From contig NC_090321.1 of the NCBI RefSeq assembly GCF_040869045.1, forward strand, positions 180,577,596 through 180,641,595: 64,000 bases of DNA, given 5' to 3'. Every line of letters starts with the position of its first letter. The first letter of the stretch is position 1. The translations under genes were made by a program, and so were the position numbers. Below the pieces are notes generated by a model. That model was not told the origin of the DNA. It saw only the letters and a program-made list of their open reading frames with translations, and searched no databases. Below, in pieces: positions 33,769 to 45,404 of the stretch. The stretch comes from Eurosta solidaginis (Eukaryota > Arthropoda > Insecta > Diptera > Tephritidae).

Positions 33769-34431
33769 TTAGAATTATCTTATTTTGGCATAAGAGCCCA
33801 ACGGGCGTGGAAACATTTTTTATTTTTGCTTAAACATAATTTACATTCAGATTTTAGGTCCACCTAGATCCTGAATGGATGTTGAAATTAAAAGCATCAT
33901 TCTAATTTTTCGTTTGAGACCTATAAAAATGATACGGGTTTTAAGGGCTAGATTATGTATGACGCCGTGACCCTTTCCGACGCTTTAAAACTATATAATA
34001 TCAAAATTTTCATAGAAGTATTTAGGGTTACTTTCACTCACTGAAGTGAATGAATGCTTTTATAGGGCAAGAGTTTTGGTTCACATGAGAAAAAATGACT
34101 TGTTGCTTTAAACGTAATGTGCCCCTTACCTTAGCCCACATTCAGTATCTCCGTCGCTGTGTTTTAAACACCAGAATGGAATGAGATATCGAAAAGAATC
34201 ACCGGAGTCCCCGTAAGCGCCTGTATAGGATACCCATGAGTTATTTCGTTCAGCAGTCTTGATTAGTGCTTTCCATTTTAAGGTCCATACTATCGAAAAT
34301 ATCGAAGTAATTTGTGCTCATATTGTTTGAGATGTTTGTAGTGCTGGGTCAAAATTTTACTGTTGTTGTTTAAGAAAGTGATATAAGCACGAAAGCGTCG
34401 CATCTCTTTATTTTTATGAAACCTAAAACTT
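33769..34431. other. no gene seen
   Basis: Mixed composition, frequent stops in all frames, no recognisable repeat ends. Confidence 0.4.
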
Positions 34432-34505
34432 TATAGAGAAGCTCGACGTTATATCTCTTCGGAGGTTATCGCGCCTTACATTTATTTATTTTTATTTATT
34501 TTTAA
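34432..34505 (+). repeat. 3' end of the tRNA-derived SINE
   Basis: GAGAAGCTCGACGTTATATC, then CTCTTCGGAGGTTATCGCGC and an A/T-rich tail. It matches the 3' end of the SINE at 39628-39935. The head and body are missing. Confidence 0.6.
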
Positions 34506-34689
34506 AACTTTATATTTTACTTCCATTACATTAGCATTGTTTGGTGTTTTCCGGCAATTTCCATACAAAGTTGGAGACTCCTGCAATCTGTTTTTGAGCA
34601 ACTTCCAGGAGAGCAAAGTCTTGAAACTTGGAACAAACATCGGAACCCGGTGACAGTTTTAAGTGAGGCGAAAAAACTATGCCAGGTAA

Positions 34690-35150
34690 TCCAGGGATCG
34701 TGAAAATTCTTAAAAATATCCGAACTTGAAAATTTTGCTTTCGTGTTTTAATGAACTTCCCGATAACTCTGAGACCTTAAACTTTGGAGTCTATAAGGCT
34801 GTAATATTAAGGAATAAAACCTTTCTAAATGGAACCGAGATCGAGATAATCAGAGATATTTAGAAAGACCATTCACATCATGTGGATTCTTATAACCGCT
34901 ATTTGAGTAAGTTCTCTTAGAGCTAGACTCTTGAAAAAAAATTCCACTTTTCCATTCCTAGGGATCGTGAAAATGAAAAAAATAGTCCGAGATAGGAAAT
35001 TTTACTTTCGTGTTTTAAGAAACTTCCCAATAACCCAGAGCACTGAAACTTTGAAAGAAACTTCGGGCTTTATAAAGTTGTAATATTTATGATAAACGAT
35101 TTTTCTATATGGAATAGTGATCGAGATATTCACAGGTTTTGATAAAGCCG
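34690..35150 (+). repeat. Diverged two-unit tandem repeat (~280 bp)
   Basis: GGGATCGTGAAAAT occurs at about 34688 and 34968. Each is followed by TTTTGCTTTCGTGTTTTAA or its variant, AACTTCCC(G/A)ATAAC and AAACTTTG. Non-coding. Confidence 0.6.
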
Positions 35151-35192
35151 ATGTAGAATTCTGAAATCTTTCGATATAATCTTTACCTTATA

Positions 35193-35687
35193 CTGTTTTC
35201 ACACAGAAACTTAATGATCTCATTTCACCTGCTAATGAAATCGTAAATTTTTTGCTTTCACACAGAAGTAACTACTCGATTAGTATGAAGGATGAGACAG
35301 ACAATCATGGCGGAACGATACAAGGTGGGAGCTTGGTGACATACCTACAAACAAAAAAAATTCCATGTACTTGTAAATTCGATGGACAAATGTCAAAATC
35401 GTACTGCGCCGGTAATTGATGTATCAAATCGTTCCGCCATGCAGACAATGACATTTGCTTTGACAAATGACATTTTTAAGCACTGAATACACCAAAAACT
35501 AAGAAGCGGAAACGGAAGCGGAACGCTGCCAATAGAGTTGCATTGTACTTTTGACTTCATTAGGCATTCGATTAGCTACTAATGAAATAATAATAGATTC
35601 GAATTTTGTAGGGAAGATTGAGCTCAATAAGCGTCTTAATGTAGAAAATTGCCTTTATTATTCAATAAGCCTTCTGTGTGAAAATAG
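35193..35687. mobile_element. MITE with CTGTTTTCACACAGAA ends
   Basis: The left end CTGTTTTCACACAGAAACTTA and the right end, in reverse complement, CTATTTTCACACAGAAGGCTTA are inverted, flanked by TA on both sides (35191-35192 and 35688-35689). A second inverted pair, ATGGCGGAACGAT and ATCGTTCCGCCAT, lies inside (about 35309 and 35428), so the single strand could fold extensively. No transposase. Confidence 0.6.
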
Positions 35688-35689
35688 TA

Positions 35690-36273
35690 TTAGTCTAGCG
35701 ATGTGCACTCCACCTATATACATATGTAGTTTTGTTTCTCATAAACATTTTTGCAGTTTTTATGTTTAATTTGAATACCAAAGTTCAACAAGATTATTTT
35801 TTTGTTTAAAGAGAAATTTTTTGTCGCTTTTGGTTCTTTTATATGAAGGAAGTATTTAAAAAAAATTTTATCTAATTTTTTTGTCGCTTCTTATGTAGGA
35901 CCGAATAAAAAAAAAATTTACAAAAATTTGTGGTAGTTTTATCAAAGCGTTCGGCACTGTTAGGATATCTACTTACGTTTTGATAGAAGTCATATGAAAA
36001 TTCTCAAAAATCGACTCTCAACAAAAATGTTTTCATTCTAAAATTCAAAAACGTCTATACGCCCAAATGTTAGCACAGTAATGATAACAGCACCATCGTA
36101 AATCATATTAAACGAACCAATAAATCAACCTAAGTACAAAGAGGAACAAACAATATCAATTTTCATTGCCACGAGCCTCAATTGTCGGTAAGCAATTCAA
36201 ACACGCAACTTGAAAATCGATTAGAACAATGTTAACACATTCAAACATACACACAAACACACATATGTATGTA
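35690..36273. other. no gene seen
   Basis: AT-rich, with ATTTTTTTGTCGCTT repeated twice near 35815 and 35878. No supported frame. Confidence 0.4.
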
Positions 36274-36913
36274 CCCTGCAAAAAATGCGATTAGTCTAGC
36301 ACGAGTCCGAGATGCGTCGCAAAGGAGTATACGAGGAATACCAGTTTTGAAATCTTTGTATGCATTGAACGAACAGTTCGTTTGTTTGAGCTTGTCCTAT
36401 GAAGAGACTAATTGTACCCATTTATACCCAAACGGGAATGATAGGACAAATCCCCTTTGTACCCATATGGGAACGAATGAAGACTAATTCCTTTTCTCAT
36501 CAAAAAGTATTAGGTTTCGTATGGTACGAGGATTTGTACATTTTAAGCGCAATATTAAAACTTGAAAAAAATTTGTTAGATACATCTATGTAAAAATATT
36601 ATCAAGTCGCCAACACATCCCCAGAGATATGGGTCGACGATAACCGAACATATGGTCCAAGTCATTTAAGTTCGATTTAGGACTCCATATTTTTCTTAAA
36701 TAATTCGTATCAATCATCTATAATCTTTTTTATTTAACTCACTTCGTCGCCTCTTTTTTATGTTTCTTAAAATGGGCTACATAGGCTTCAATCTGACTAA
36801 TGCCAACTGTACCCGAAGGGGACTAGAGGGGATCAATTATGCACTAATGTAGATAAAAGTGACCAATCGGAGACCGTTCTCTTTAGGGATTAGTCGCACT
36901 ACTTTTTGCAGGG
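36274..36913. mobile_element. MITE with CCCTGCAAAAA ends
   Basis: CCCTGCAAAAA at 36274-36284 and TTTTTGCAGGG at 36903-36913, with a shared inner GATTAGTC. Inside are repeated GGGGACTA or GGGATTAGTC-like motifs. No target duplication is obvious. The plus frames at 36269-36593 have no domain. Confidence 0.55.
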
Positions 36914-37291
36914 AAACTAAAGCCAATCTTGTAGAAAGATTCAAGATAACTTTATCTCAGTTGAAGTCAGTAAATTATTTGGTATATTTGGAGTGGTTTT
37001 ATTGATTGCTGACTTTGAAATTGTTGTTTTTTTTTTTGTGCTGTATAAATTTGGAAAAGATAGCGAAGCCTAACCAAATTGCTGTAAAATTTTAAGTCAA
37101 AATTCATTTCAATTTCAATTCTAATTAATTATAAAAAGTTTGTTATTTTATATGACATAAATATATGCAGACGTATGTATGTATGAATGCCTCTATAATT
37201 TGTTGGTGATCTTAGACAAATGCTAAATATTCGACTAAGCTAAATAGTTGTTGTTGCACAAGTCAGTTATTCAAACCAATTCCAATAATAA
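36914..37291. other. no gene seen
   Basis: AT-rich spacer with a TATG-type microsatellite near 37175. Confidence 0.4.
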
Positions 37292-37948
37292 CAAGTAAAG
37301 AAGTCTAAGTTCGGGTGAAACCGAACATTACATACCCAGCCGCATACTTGAAGTGCTGTTGTTATTTGTTTTGTGTGCTTAATAGTGTTACACGGCTGCG
37401 CAATAATACAGATACATATGGTTCTGTTCTGAACTAATTTTTCTTCGAGTTATGGCTCCCCAAAACATAGAAAATTGCTTAGTCATAAAAGGGGTGGTGC
37501 CATGGCCATTTTTTAAAATTTGAGGTTTTTCCTATTTGTTGTGATAAATCCACTTGGGAAATGAAATATTATTGATATAAAGCTCTTTTTTGCAAATATA
37601 TAGCTTATTTTATTCATTCACGACCCTTTTAAAAATCTTTTATATAAAAGTGGGCGTGGTCTTAACCGATTTCGTTAATTTTTCTTCAAAGCAATCCTTA
37701 TAGTAAAAGCAACCTCTCTGCCGAATTTTGTTACGATAGGTTTAACGATTTTTGATTTATGATTAATAATATTTGTAAAATTGGTTTTATCACAAGTGGG
37801 CGGTGCCACGCCCATTTAAAAAAAAATTTTTTTTTCAAATTTTTATCAAGAGTCTCAATATCAGTCCACAGGTCAAATATCAACATTCGAGGTGCATTAT
37901 TTACTAAATAATCGGGTTTTTTTGTTTTCCAAAATGTTATATATATAC
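37292..37948 (-). mobile_element. Truncated relative of the minisatellite family (copy D1)
   Basis: Starts CAAGTAAAGAAGTCTAAG with hairpin-like GTTCGGGTGAAACCGAAC, like the other copies. It then diverges (ATACCCAGCCGCATACTTG), keeping only short shared motifs such as GTGGGCGTGGT and GGGCGGTGCCACGCCCA. It appears to be a second subfamily, ending where copy D2 begins. Confidence 0.55.
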
Positions 37949-39581
37949 CAAGTAAGGAAGGCTAAGTTCGGATGTACCTGAACATTACATACTCAGCTGA
38001 GAGCTTTGGAGACAAAATAAGGGAAAATCTCCATGTAGGAAAATGAACCTAGGGTAACCCTGGAATGTGTTTGTAAGACATGGGTATCAAATGGAAGGTA
38101 TTAAAGAGTATTTTAAAAGGGAGTCGGGCATAGTTCTATAGGTGGACGCAATTTTGGGATATCGCCATAAAGGTGGACCAGGGGTGACTCTAGAATGTGT
38201 TTGTACGATATGGGTATCAAATTAAAGGTATTGATGAGGGTTTTAAAAAGGAGTGGCACTTAGTTGTATATGTGAAGGCGTTTTCGAGATATCGACCAAA
38301 ATGTGGACCAGGGTGGTCCAGAACATAATCTTTCGGGTACCGCTAATTTATTTATATATGTCATACCACGAACAGTATTCCTGCCAAGATTCCAAGGGCT
38401 TTTGATTTCGCCCTGCATAACTTTTTAATTGTCTTCTACTTAATATGGTAGGTGTTACACCATTGAATTATTTAACATTATTAAACAAAAATTAGCGAAA
38501 TCGGATGAGGAACATGCCCACCTTAATTTTTTTTTTTTTAAGTAAAAAAATTTAATATCTTTACAGTATAATAGTAAATTATGTCAACATTCGACTCCAG
38601 TAATGATATGGTGCAACTAAATACAAAGGTTAAAGGAAAATTTCGAAATGGGCGTAACTCCGCCCTTTTTCATTTAATTCGTCTAGAATACTTTTAATGC
38701 CATAAGTCGAACAAAAATTCACCAATCCTTATAAAGTTCGGTAGTGACATAGATTCTATGACGATAAGTGTTTTCTGTGAAAATGGGCGAAAACGGTTGA
38801 AGCCACGCCCAGTTTTTATACACAGTCGACCGTCTGTCCTTCCGCTCGGCCGTTAACGCGTTAACTTGAGCAAAAATCGATATCTCTTTACTAAACTCAG
38901 TTCACGTAATTATCTGAACTCACTTTGTATTGGTATAAAAAATGGCCGAAATCCGACAATGACCACGCCCTCTTTTTCGATATCGAAAATTACGAAAAAT
39001 GGAAAAAATGCCATAATTCTATACCAAATATGAAAAAAGAGATGAAACATGGTAATTGGATTGGTTTATTGACGCAAAATATAACTTTAGAAAAACTTTG
39101 TAAAATGGGCATGACACCTACCATATTAAGTAGAAGAAAATGAAAAAGTTCTGCAGGGCGAAATCAAAAGCCCTTGGAATCTTGGCAGGAATACTGTTCG
39201 TGGTATTACATATATAAATAAATTAGCGGTACCCGACAGAAGATGTTCTGGGTCACCCTGGTCCACATTTTGGTCGATATCTCGAAAACGCCTTCACATA
39301 TACAACTAAGGGCTACTCCCTTTTAAAACCCTCATTAATACTTTTAATTTGATACCCATATCGTACAAACATATTTCAGAGTCACCCCTGGTCCACCCTT
39401 ATTGCGATATATCGAAAAGGCGTATCTATAAAACTAAGGCCCACTACGTTTTAAATAATCATTAACACCTTTCATTTGATACAAATGTCATACAAACACA
39501 TTCCAGGGTTACCCTAGGTGATTTTCCCTTATTTTGTCTCCAAAGCTCTCAGCTCGGTTACACCCGAACTTAGCCTTCTTT
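37949..39581. mobile_element. Inverted chimera of two minisatellite-family copies (D2)
   Basis: The left end is CAAGTAAGGAAGGCTAAG and the right end is CACCCGAACTTAGCCTTCTT: both are the hairpin end of the family, in opposite orientation. The left arm (to about 38465) reads toward the array and its flank. The right arm (from about 38485) carries the internal non-repeat part and a short array ending in the same terminus. The TATACTCAG...AGAGCTC end is missing. The arms would pair as a large foldback. Confidence 0.65.
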
Positions 39582-39627
39582 AGAAGCTAATAAGCTTCTG
39601 AAATCGTCCATTGCCGTGTGGTTAGAC

Positions 39628-39935
39628 ACATTTCGGCCGCCATGGTGTAGTGTTAGTGTGCTCCGCCTACTACACCATAGATCCCAGGTTCAATTAGAAA
39701 AAATTAATTCTAAGCGGGGTCGCTTCTCTGTAATGATTTCGCAAACACTCTGAATGTATTTCTTCCATTAAAAGCTTCTCAGTGAAAACTTGTCTATCTT
39801 GCAGATGACGTTCGGAGTCAGCGTAAAACATAAAAGTCCGTAGGAAAATTTACGGGATCACGACGCAAATTGCAAGAGAAACCCGGCATAAAATCTCTTC
39901 GGAGGTTATTGCACCTTTGTAATTTTTTTTTTTTT
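39628..39935 (+). mobile_element. tRNA-derived SINE, near full-length
   Basis: The head GTGTAGTGTTAGTGTGCTCC (box A region) is followed by CCCAGGTTCAATTAG, a partly deleted box B. The body GAATGTATTTCTTCCATTA, the 3' module ATCTCTTCGGAGGTTATTGC and a T-rich run follow. It extends past the 3' end of the copy at 3427-3645 and so helps define the full element. Confidence 0.75.
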
Positions 39936-40205
39936 TTGTATTTGCTGTATTTTTTCGGATAAAAATGCACTTTTTACTTCCATTTCTGCATTTTGGATTA
40001 AAGCATATGCGTAACATTAAACCACGTATGCACTCGACATATTTTAACACATATGCATGTGTTATCAGCTCACTGCCTATTGCAATTTTAAGTTCGTTAC
40101 AATATCCGTCAGCAAGTTGCTTGAAATATTTTTAAATGTTACGTATACGCCACGTTAACCCAGAAACAGAAGTTAACAAACAAGTTGACATTGGCAGACT
40201 GTAAT

Positions 40206-40720
40206 TATACTCAGCTGAGCAGAGCTCAGAGAGTATATTAATTTTGTTCGCATAATGGTACCCCATAACGGCATAAACTAATCGAGATAGATATAGACTT
40301 CTAAATATCAAATTGATCAGGGCGAAAAAAGAAATTTAGCCATGCCCGTCCGTCCGTTTGTCCGTTAACACGATAACTTGAGTAAGTATTGAGGTATCTT
40401 GACGAAATTTGGTATGTAGGTTCCTGGGCACTCATCTCAGATCGCTATTTAAAATGAACGAAATCGGACGTGGTTATACCCACTTTTCGATATCGAAAAT
40501 TTCGAAAAACCGAAAAAGTGCGATAATTCATTACCAAAGACGGATAAAGCGATGAAACTTGGTAGGTGGGTTGACCTTATGACGCACAATGGAAAATTTT
40601 GGACAATGGGCGTGGCACCGCCCACTTTTAAAAGAAGGTAATTTAAAAGTTTTGGAGGCTGTAATTTGGCAGCTGGGTATATAATGTTCGGTTACACCCG
40701 AACTTAGCCTTCCTTACTTG
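40206..40720 (+). mobile_element. Minisatellite-family element, copy E (internally deleted)
   Basis: Starts TATACTCAGCTGAGCAGAGC. Ends with hairpin GTTCGG-TTACAC-CCGAAC and TTAGCCTTCCTTACTTG. The deletion runs from TAATTTGGCAGCTGGGTATA directly to the hairpin, so the array and half of the arm are gone. At 515 bp it shows the minimal ends. Confidence 0.8.
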
Positions 40721-43300
40721 TTTTTTTTTTTTTTTTAATTTTTTTTTGCAGTGGCAGCCCTCAAAATGGCTGTAAACTTTTAATTTTTTTTCTGTTAGTC
40801 TCTGTTTACACACGCTAAGTTTTGTTGCTGGAACTGGTTACATTCAGAAAAGGGGTGACGAGGAAACGGGGTGTGGGCACCGCGTCGCTTGTGCTCGGCA
40901 ACTCGCTTTGTACTGTCTTTCTTCTTTTTACAAATATTGTATACATGTTACTTTGAAATGTGCAACTTAATTTTTTGTATTTCACGAAATATTTTTTAAT
41001 TTTGGTTTGAAAAATCGAAAATTTAACGTTTGTTTTTAAAAATTTCATAAATTAAAAAACTTTTTTAGAATAAATTAAAGCGAAATGATAAATGGTTGCA
41101 TGAGAAGAGTTGCCGTTTTTTAATGTAATGCAAAACACTAGAACAGAAGTTGACGATAATCAGCAAAAAAACTTTTTGTGCGTAAACAGCGACCTAAGAA
41201 CAGAGTAAAATTTTGTCGTTTCAAACTCACCTTTTTGTATTCGTCAGTGCCATATTTTATGTTACAGCAATAATTTAAACAAAATTTCTCCTTCTTTTGG
41301 GTTAACACTTTTAAGTTACGGCTTAAGGATTGCAGAGTTTTTGTTATTTATTTGCGTTAGGTTTAAATTATGTATTTACTAAATTTTTTTAGTAACCACA
41401 TTTTGGTTTATTAATAGCATTTTTGGTTTTGTCACATACACTTATACATACACTTTAACTTCATTTGTCATTTTATTAGCGCAATACTTATCTTACCTAT
41501 ACATTTTTATTAATTTTAAATATTAAGCGTTTTGAATGAGTTTTACAGCAACTATTTTATTAAATTTTCACATAGCATATATATTTCACTATATTGATTT
41601 AATAAACGTAATATTTTATTTTTTTTTTTACCTAAGTTTGTTTGTTTGGTTATTTATTTTTGGTTGGCTACGTTGGTTAGGACTACAAAATATTTTTCCG
41701 TAATTTGTATTTTTGGCTGAAACGAAACAAAAAAGTAGATTATTTAGAAGCACTTCCATGAGAAATTGAAAAAACTACTTTAGTTTATATTAATAAAAAA
41801 TCGTACGGAAATAAGTAGAAGTTTTAAAGCACGCTAGCGGACACCCGAAAGTTGTTATCCTGTCAAAATTTTTGTTTGTATTTAATTCAAAGTATTTTTC
41901 TTTCTTCTTCCTCTCACTCTCCTTATCCAGTCTTCATCCCCCTACTGATTTCCCTCCTTCTCTCAATCTTTATTTGAATTCATAATTTTTCGTTAAGTTT
42001 ATAATAAAACCAAAGGAGTTATGGTAAACCAACATTCACCACACGAGCAAATATACTTTGGGAAAAGTAAAATACAAAATTTTAAAACGTTTGCCTACAC
42101 AAACACTGTACACATGTATTTATGAAAATTACCTAAGATTTAATATGAATTTGTACACGTGTCTTTATTTATATTACCATATTCACCTTGTCACACAAAT
42201 TTGTAAGTAAATCCTTCTTTGAGTTGGTTTTCATCGGAAAAGTTGATATTTCAAAACAGCTGTGACACGAATCAAACGGATTTGCGCTTAAGGCTTATAA
42301 AGCGTTTATAAGTATATATTTGTAAATATGTAATACATGCGGTATGAGTACATCACGTATATATTTGTATATATGTTTTTGACACAAGTTTTTCCAGAAT
42401 TCATTTCAGATTCGTATAAGTGCAATATACATAGCTACGTTCAACATCAATCTACAAACTTCCTGGTAATTCCTTCATAAAGACAGCGCAAAGCTCTTTT
42501 TATATTGAATAAAATTGCATTTAGTAATTAAACAAAATTCAGAATAATCTAAAATAAATTTCGAAATTTTCGTTAAATATTCTCGTTTTTTTCCGAAAAA
42601 GTTTTGAGGTTGGTTTGCATAGTTTCAGCTAAAAATTGTATAGAGTATGTTTTATAAAAAAAAATATCTAAAAAGGAAAAAAACAAGAATTTTATTGACA
42701 AAATTTTATAAAAAATACCGCTGCTAATTTCGTACCATAAACACAACAGTACATCAGGGACCCATTTTAAAAATACTTTTTTTTGAGCAGAAAAGATCCG
42801 GGTAAAACTGTTGTCCCAGGCAAAAGTTAATGGGATCCCGCGGATACCCATAGCATTTTCATGACAAAAGATGCACCCTTCTTTATTTTTCGAAAAAATC
42901 ATAAATTAAAGTAAATTCCGGGCTTTTATTTTATAAGTCCAAAATTTTAAGTTAAATCTGGAGATATTTGCTTGTAGTTTGATACAACGCATTCTGTTGA
43001 AATAAAAAGGAATCTCTTTGAAAAAAAAAAATGGTTTCATTTGGATAAGCCGTTCCATAGTTATAGCGCCACCCTTTTATTCTGTCCTTAAAAAAAGCCC
43101 GGATTTAATAATTTCTTCGGACTAAAAAATTAAATGTCCGAAAATAACTTTTTTTGAAGCACTTTTATTATAAAAGAACAGTTTGGGTCTCTGCAATATA
43201 TGGATATGAAACCTTGCGCGAACAACATTAGCCATCAATATCCCGATGTTCTTCATACTAGCTTTTATCAGTCGGCAGGCGAAATCTTCATCTGAGTTAA
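40721..43300. other. no identified gene
   Basis: Very AT-rich. Minus-strand frames at 40815-41048 (Lys-rich) and 42573-42902 have no recognisable domain. Near 42920 and 43095 CCGGGCTTTT and AAAAAGCCCGG are inverted, possibly the ends of a small unclassified element. Confidence 0.4.
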
Positions 43301-44329
43301 GACTATTGGTCTGGCATATTATTATCAGGAGTTATGTTTCTGTATTTGTTTAAGGTGCAAAAATACTGGCATATGTAAAAGACGCACATGCATTTCTAGC
43401 TTAGCGGAAAGTCATGCGATGAGAAATCAGTAGGTATGAGCTATTTGAGAAGACATTACGGAAAGGGAAACTCTCCTGCAGCTCCTGGATACACATTTAT
43501 CGATAAACCACCACAACGCACCAGAAGCAGCTGAAGCAAACTTGGCTATAAATATACCAATCACGCCGGACCAGACGAGTTTGTCCACTCGCAGCTTATT
43601 TACTCTTTGCAGGCAACAACTAGCTGGCTGCGTCATATTTGTACTGCTTGTTTGGCTCTCAACTATGTTTCGTGTGCGCGGATAATTGCCACGGTTATTT
43701 TAATTGATTCTTTTTCCTACCACTGTAGAGGATTACTCTCTTGTGGTCTTTCTAAGAAACAACGCTCTAATAAATCTGGGTGTACAAAGATACCTAGTGG
43801 GACTAATTGATCAAGTGAAGGAAAATACTTTCCTCACTGGGGAAGTCTGATATATGTACCATTTTTTGTCACAAACATACCTTGTGGTGGTTTTCTTTCT
43901 CCGCTTTTATGGAAACTCACTTTTAAGAGATACAAGTTTGAGAGGGCGGAAAAATTATAGCATATTTTGATGAGGTCGCAGTGTATAGAAACCTAATAAT
44001 AATAATTATGTAACCTGATGAAGATAACATTGCAATGGGTTTTCTTTTGGGCCTCCCGAAGCGGACTCAGCGTCAATTTCGATATATTGAAGCTTTTTTA
44101 TATGCACTAGACGATACAAAATACCACCACTGTACCTTCGGTAACTAAATAGTGTGCGCCTTAATCTGCCCAATAAGTCCAAATTCGTTGATGTATTTCT
44201 GGACAAAAAACCTGAACGAGAAGGTTGACGTAGTTCAGCATCAGAAGAAAGCTTCCATTGCATTATAAACGTGTAAAAGAGTCATTAGCAAAAAACCAGG
44301 GAACGTACTCCCAATATATGTAGATGAAT
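43301..44329. other. no identified gene
   Basis: Composition is less AT-rich than its surroundings and could be part of the decayed LINE that follows, but no motif can be read. Confidence 0.35.
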
Positions 44330-45390
44330 TTATAACGCGATTATTCAACCTATATTGCTATATAAAGTAGACGTATGGTGACCAGCATTGAGCAAAGCAT
44401 TGTTGGGATAAGTGCACAAATCGAATATCGTCGGCGTAAGTGGTTGTCTGAGCATCATTCCAAGCAAAGCCCGTAAGATCATTTATTTTTGATATCCTAT
44501 TCTTGATTTGAGAGAATATGCAGCAGCGGCTACGTCCACTCTATGCTAACGAAAAACATCCAGTAGGAGTATTGAAATCGTAGGATAGTGTAACATACTA
44601 AAAAATTATTGTCTTCCTTCAAGAAGCCTAGGCCGCGGGTGACCAAAATGTGCAGCTTTATGGCAAACATACCCAGCGGAAATGATTGGAAGGAGTCGAA
44701 TCGGTGTTCCACATATTTCCATATACACCGCCGAATCTAAACGAAACTCTTTTTTTATCAAATCCCATTGCTCCTACCCTTTCAATTTTGAAATAACAAT
44801 AAACTGCCACCGATGTGTTCAGAAAGTGGCCGAACAGAACGCTGTACAACTCGCTTGGTCAGGATAGTGGGGCCTTTAGAAAAACTTTATATCAAACGAA
44901 CTTGCTAGGCAGCGCACGGCAAATAGTATTCTAGACAAAGGACGCTTACATTTACTCTTTGCGTCATGCAATGTAATGCTAATATAGTGTTTCTACTGTC
45001 AAGCCAACATAGATAGATATATGACTACAAACCCAGGGTGTCATAAATCTAATTAAAGCCTGTCTAAATTGGTCCTTGAGGAACCCCGTTACGCTCACAC
45101 CTGAGTAGATATAAAATTTACATATATTTTTGGACATAATAAGTGGAGACTACCCTATTGGTAGACTTGCAGGCTAGAAGTGCCATATCGTCGATAATGT
45201 AGGAGTTGTGAGATGACTTAGAAAAGGAAACAAAGAAGCACCTTATATACAATTGGCCGGTTTAGTGCTGCCTAACGTAACTGCCTTTGAGCTCCCTTTC
45301 TGGCTAATCCACGTCGTGGGGTAAGACATCAAGGACTTGGTAGCCTACATCAGTTTTTCGAAGTGGTTCGAAGAGGAGAGATATTGGTAT
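44330..45390 (+). pseudogene. Heavily decayed LINE (R1-like) remnant
   Basis: The plus strand reads VDVW, a stop, then PALSKALLG near 44368-44410. This resembles the ...VVWW-AL-K segment after the RT thumb in R1/LOA-type LINEs. Further along, a frame at 44682-44867 reads GRSRIGVPHISIYTAESKRN, without a clear RNase H motif. Stops and frameshifts are frequent. Family and limits are tentative. Confidence 0.35.
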
Positions 45391-45404
45391 CTTTTGGTGT
45401 TATC

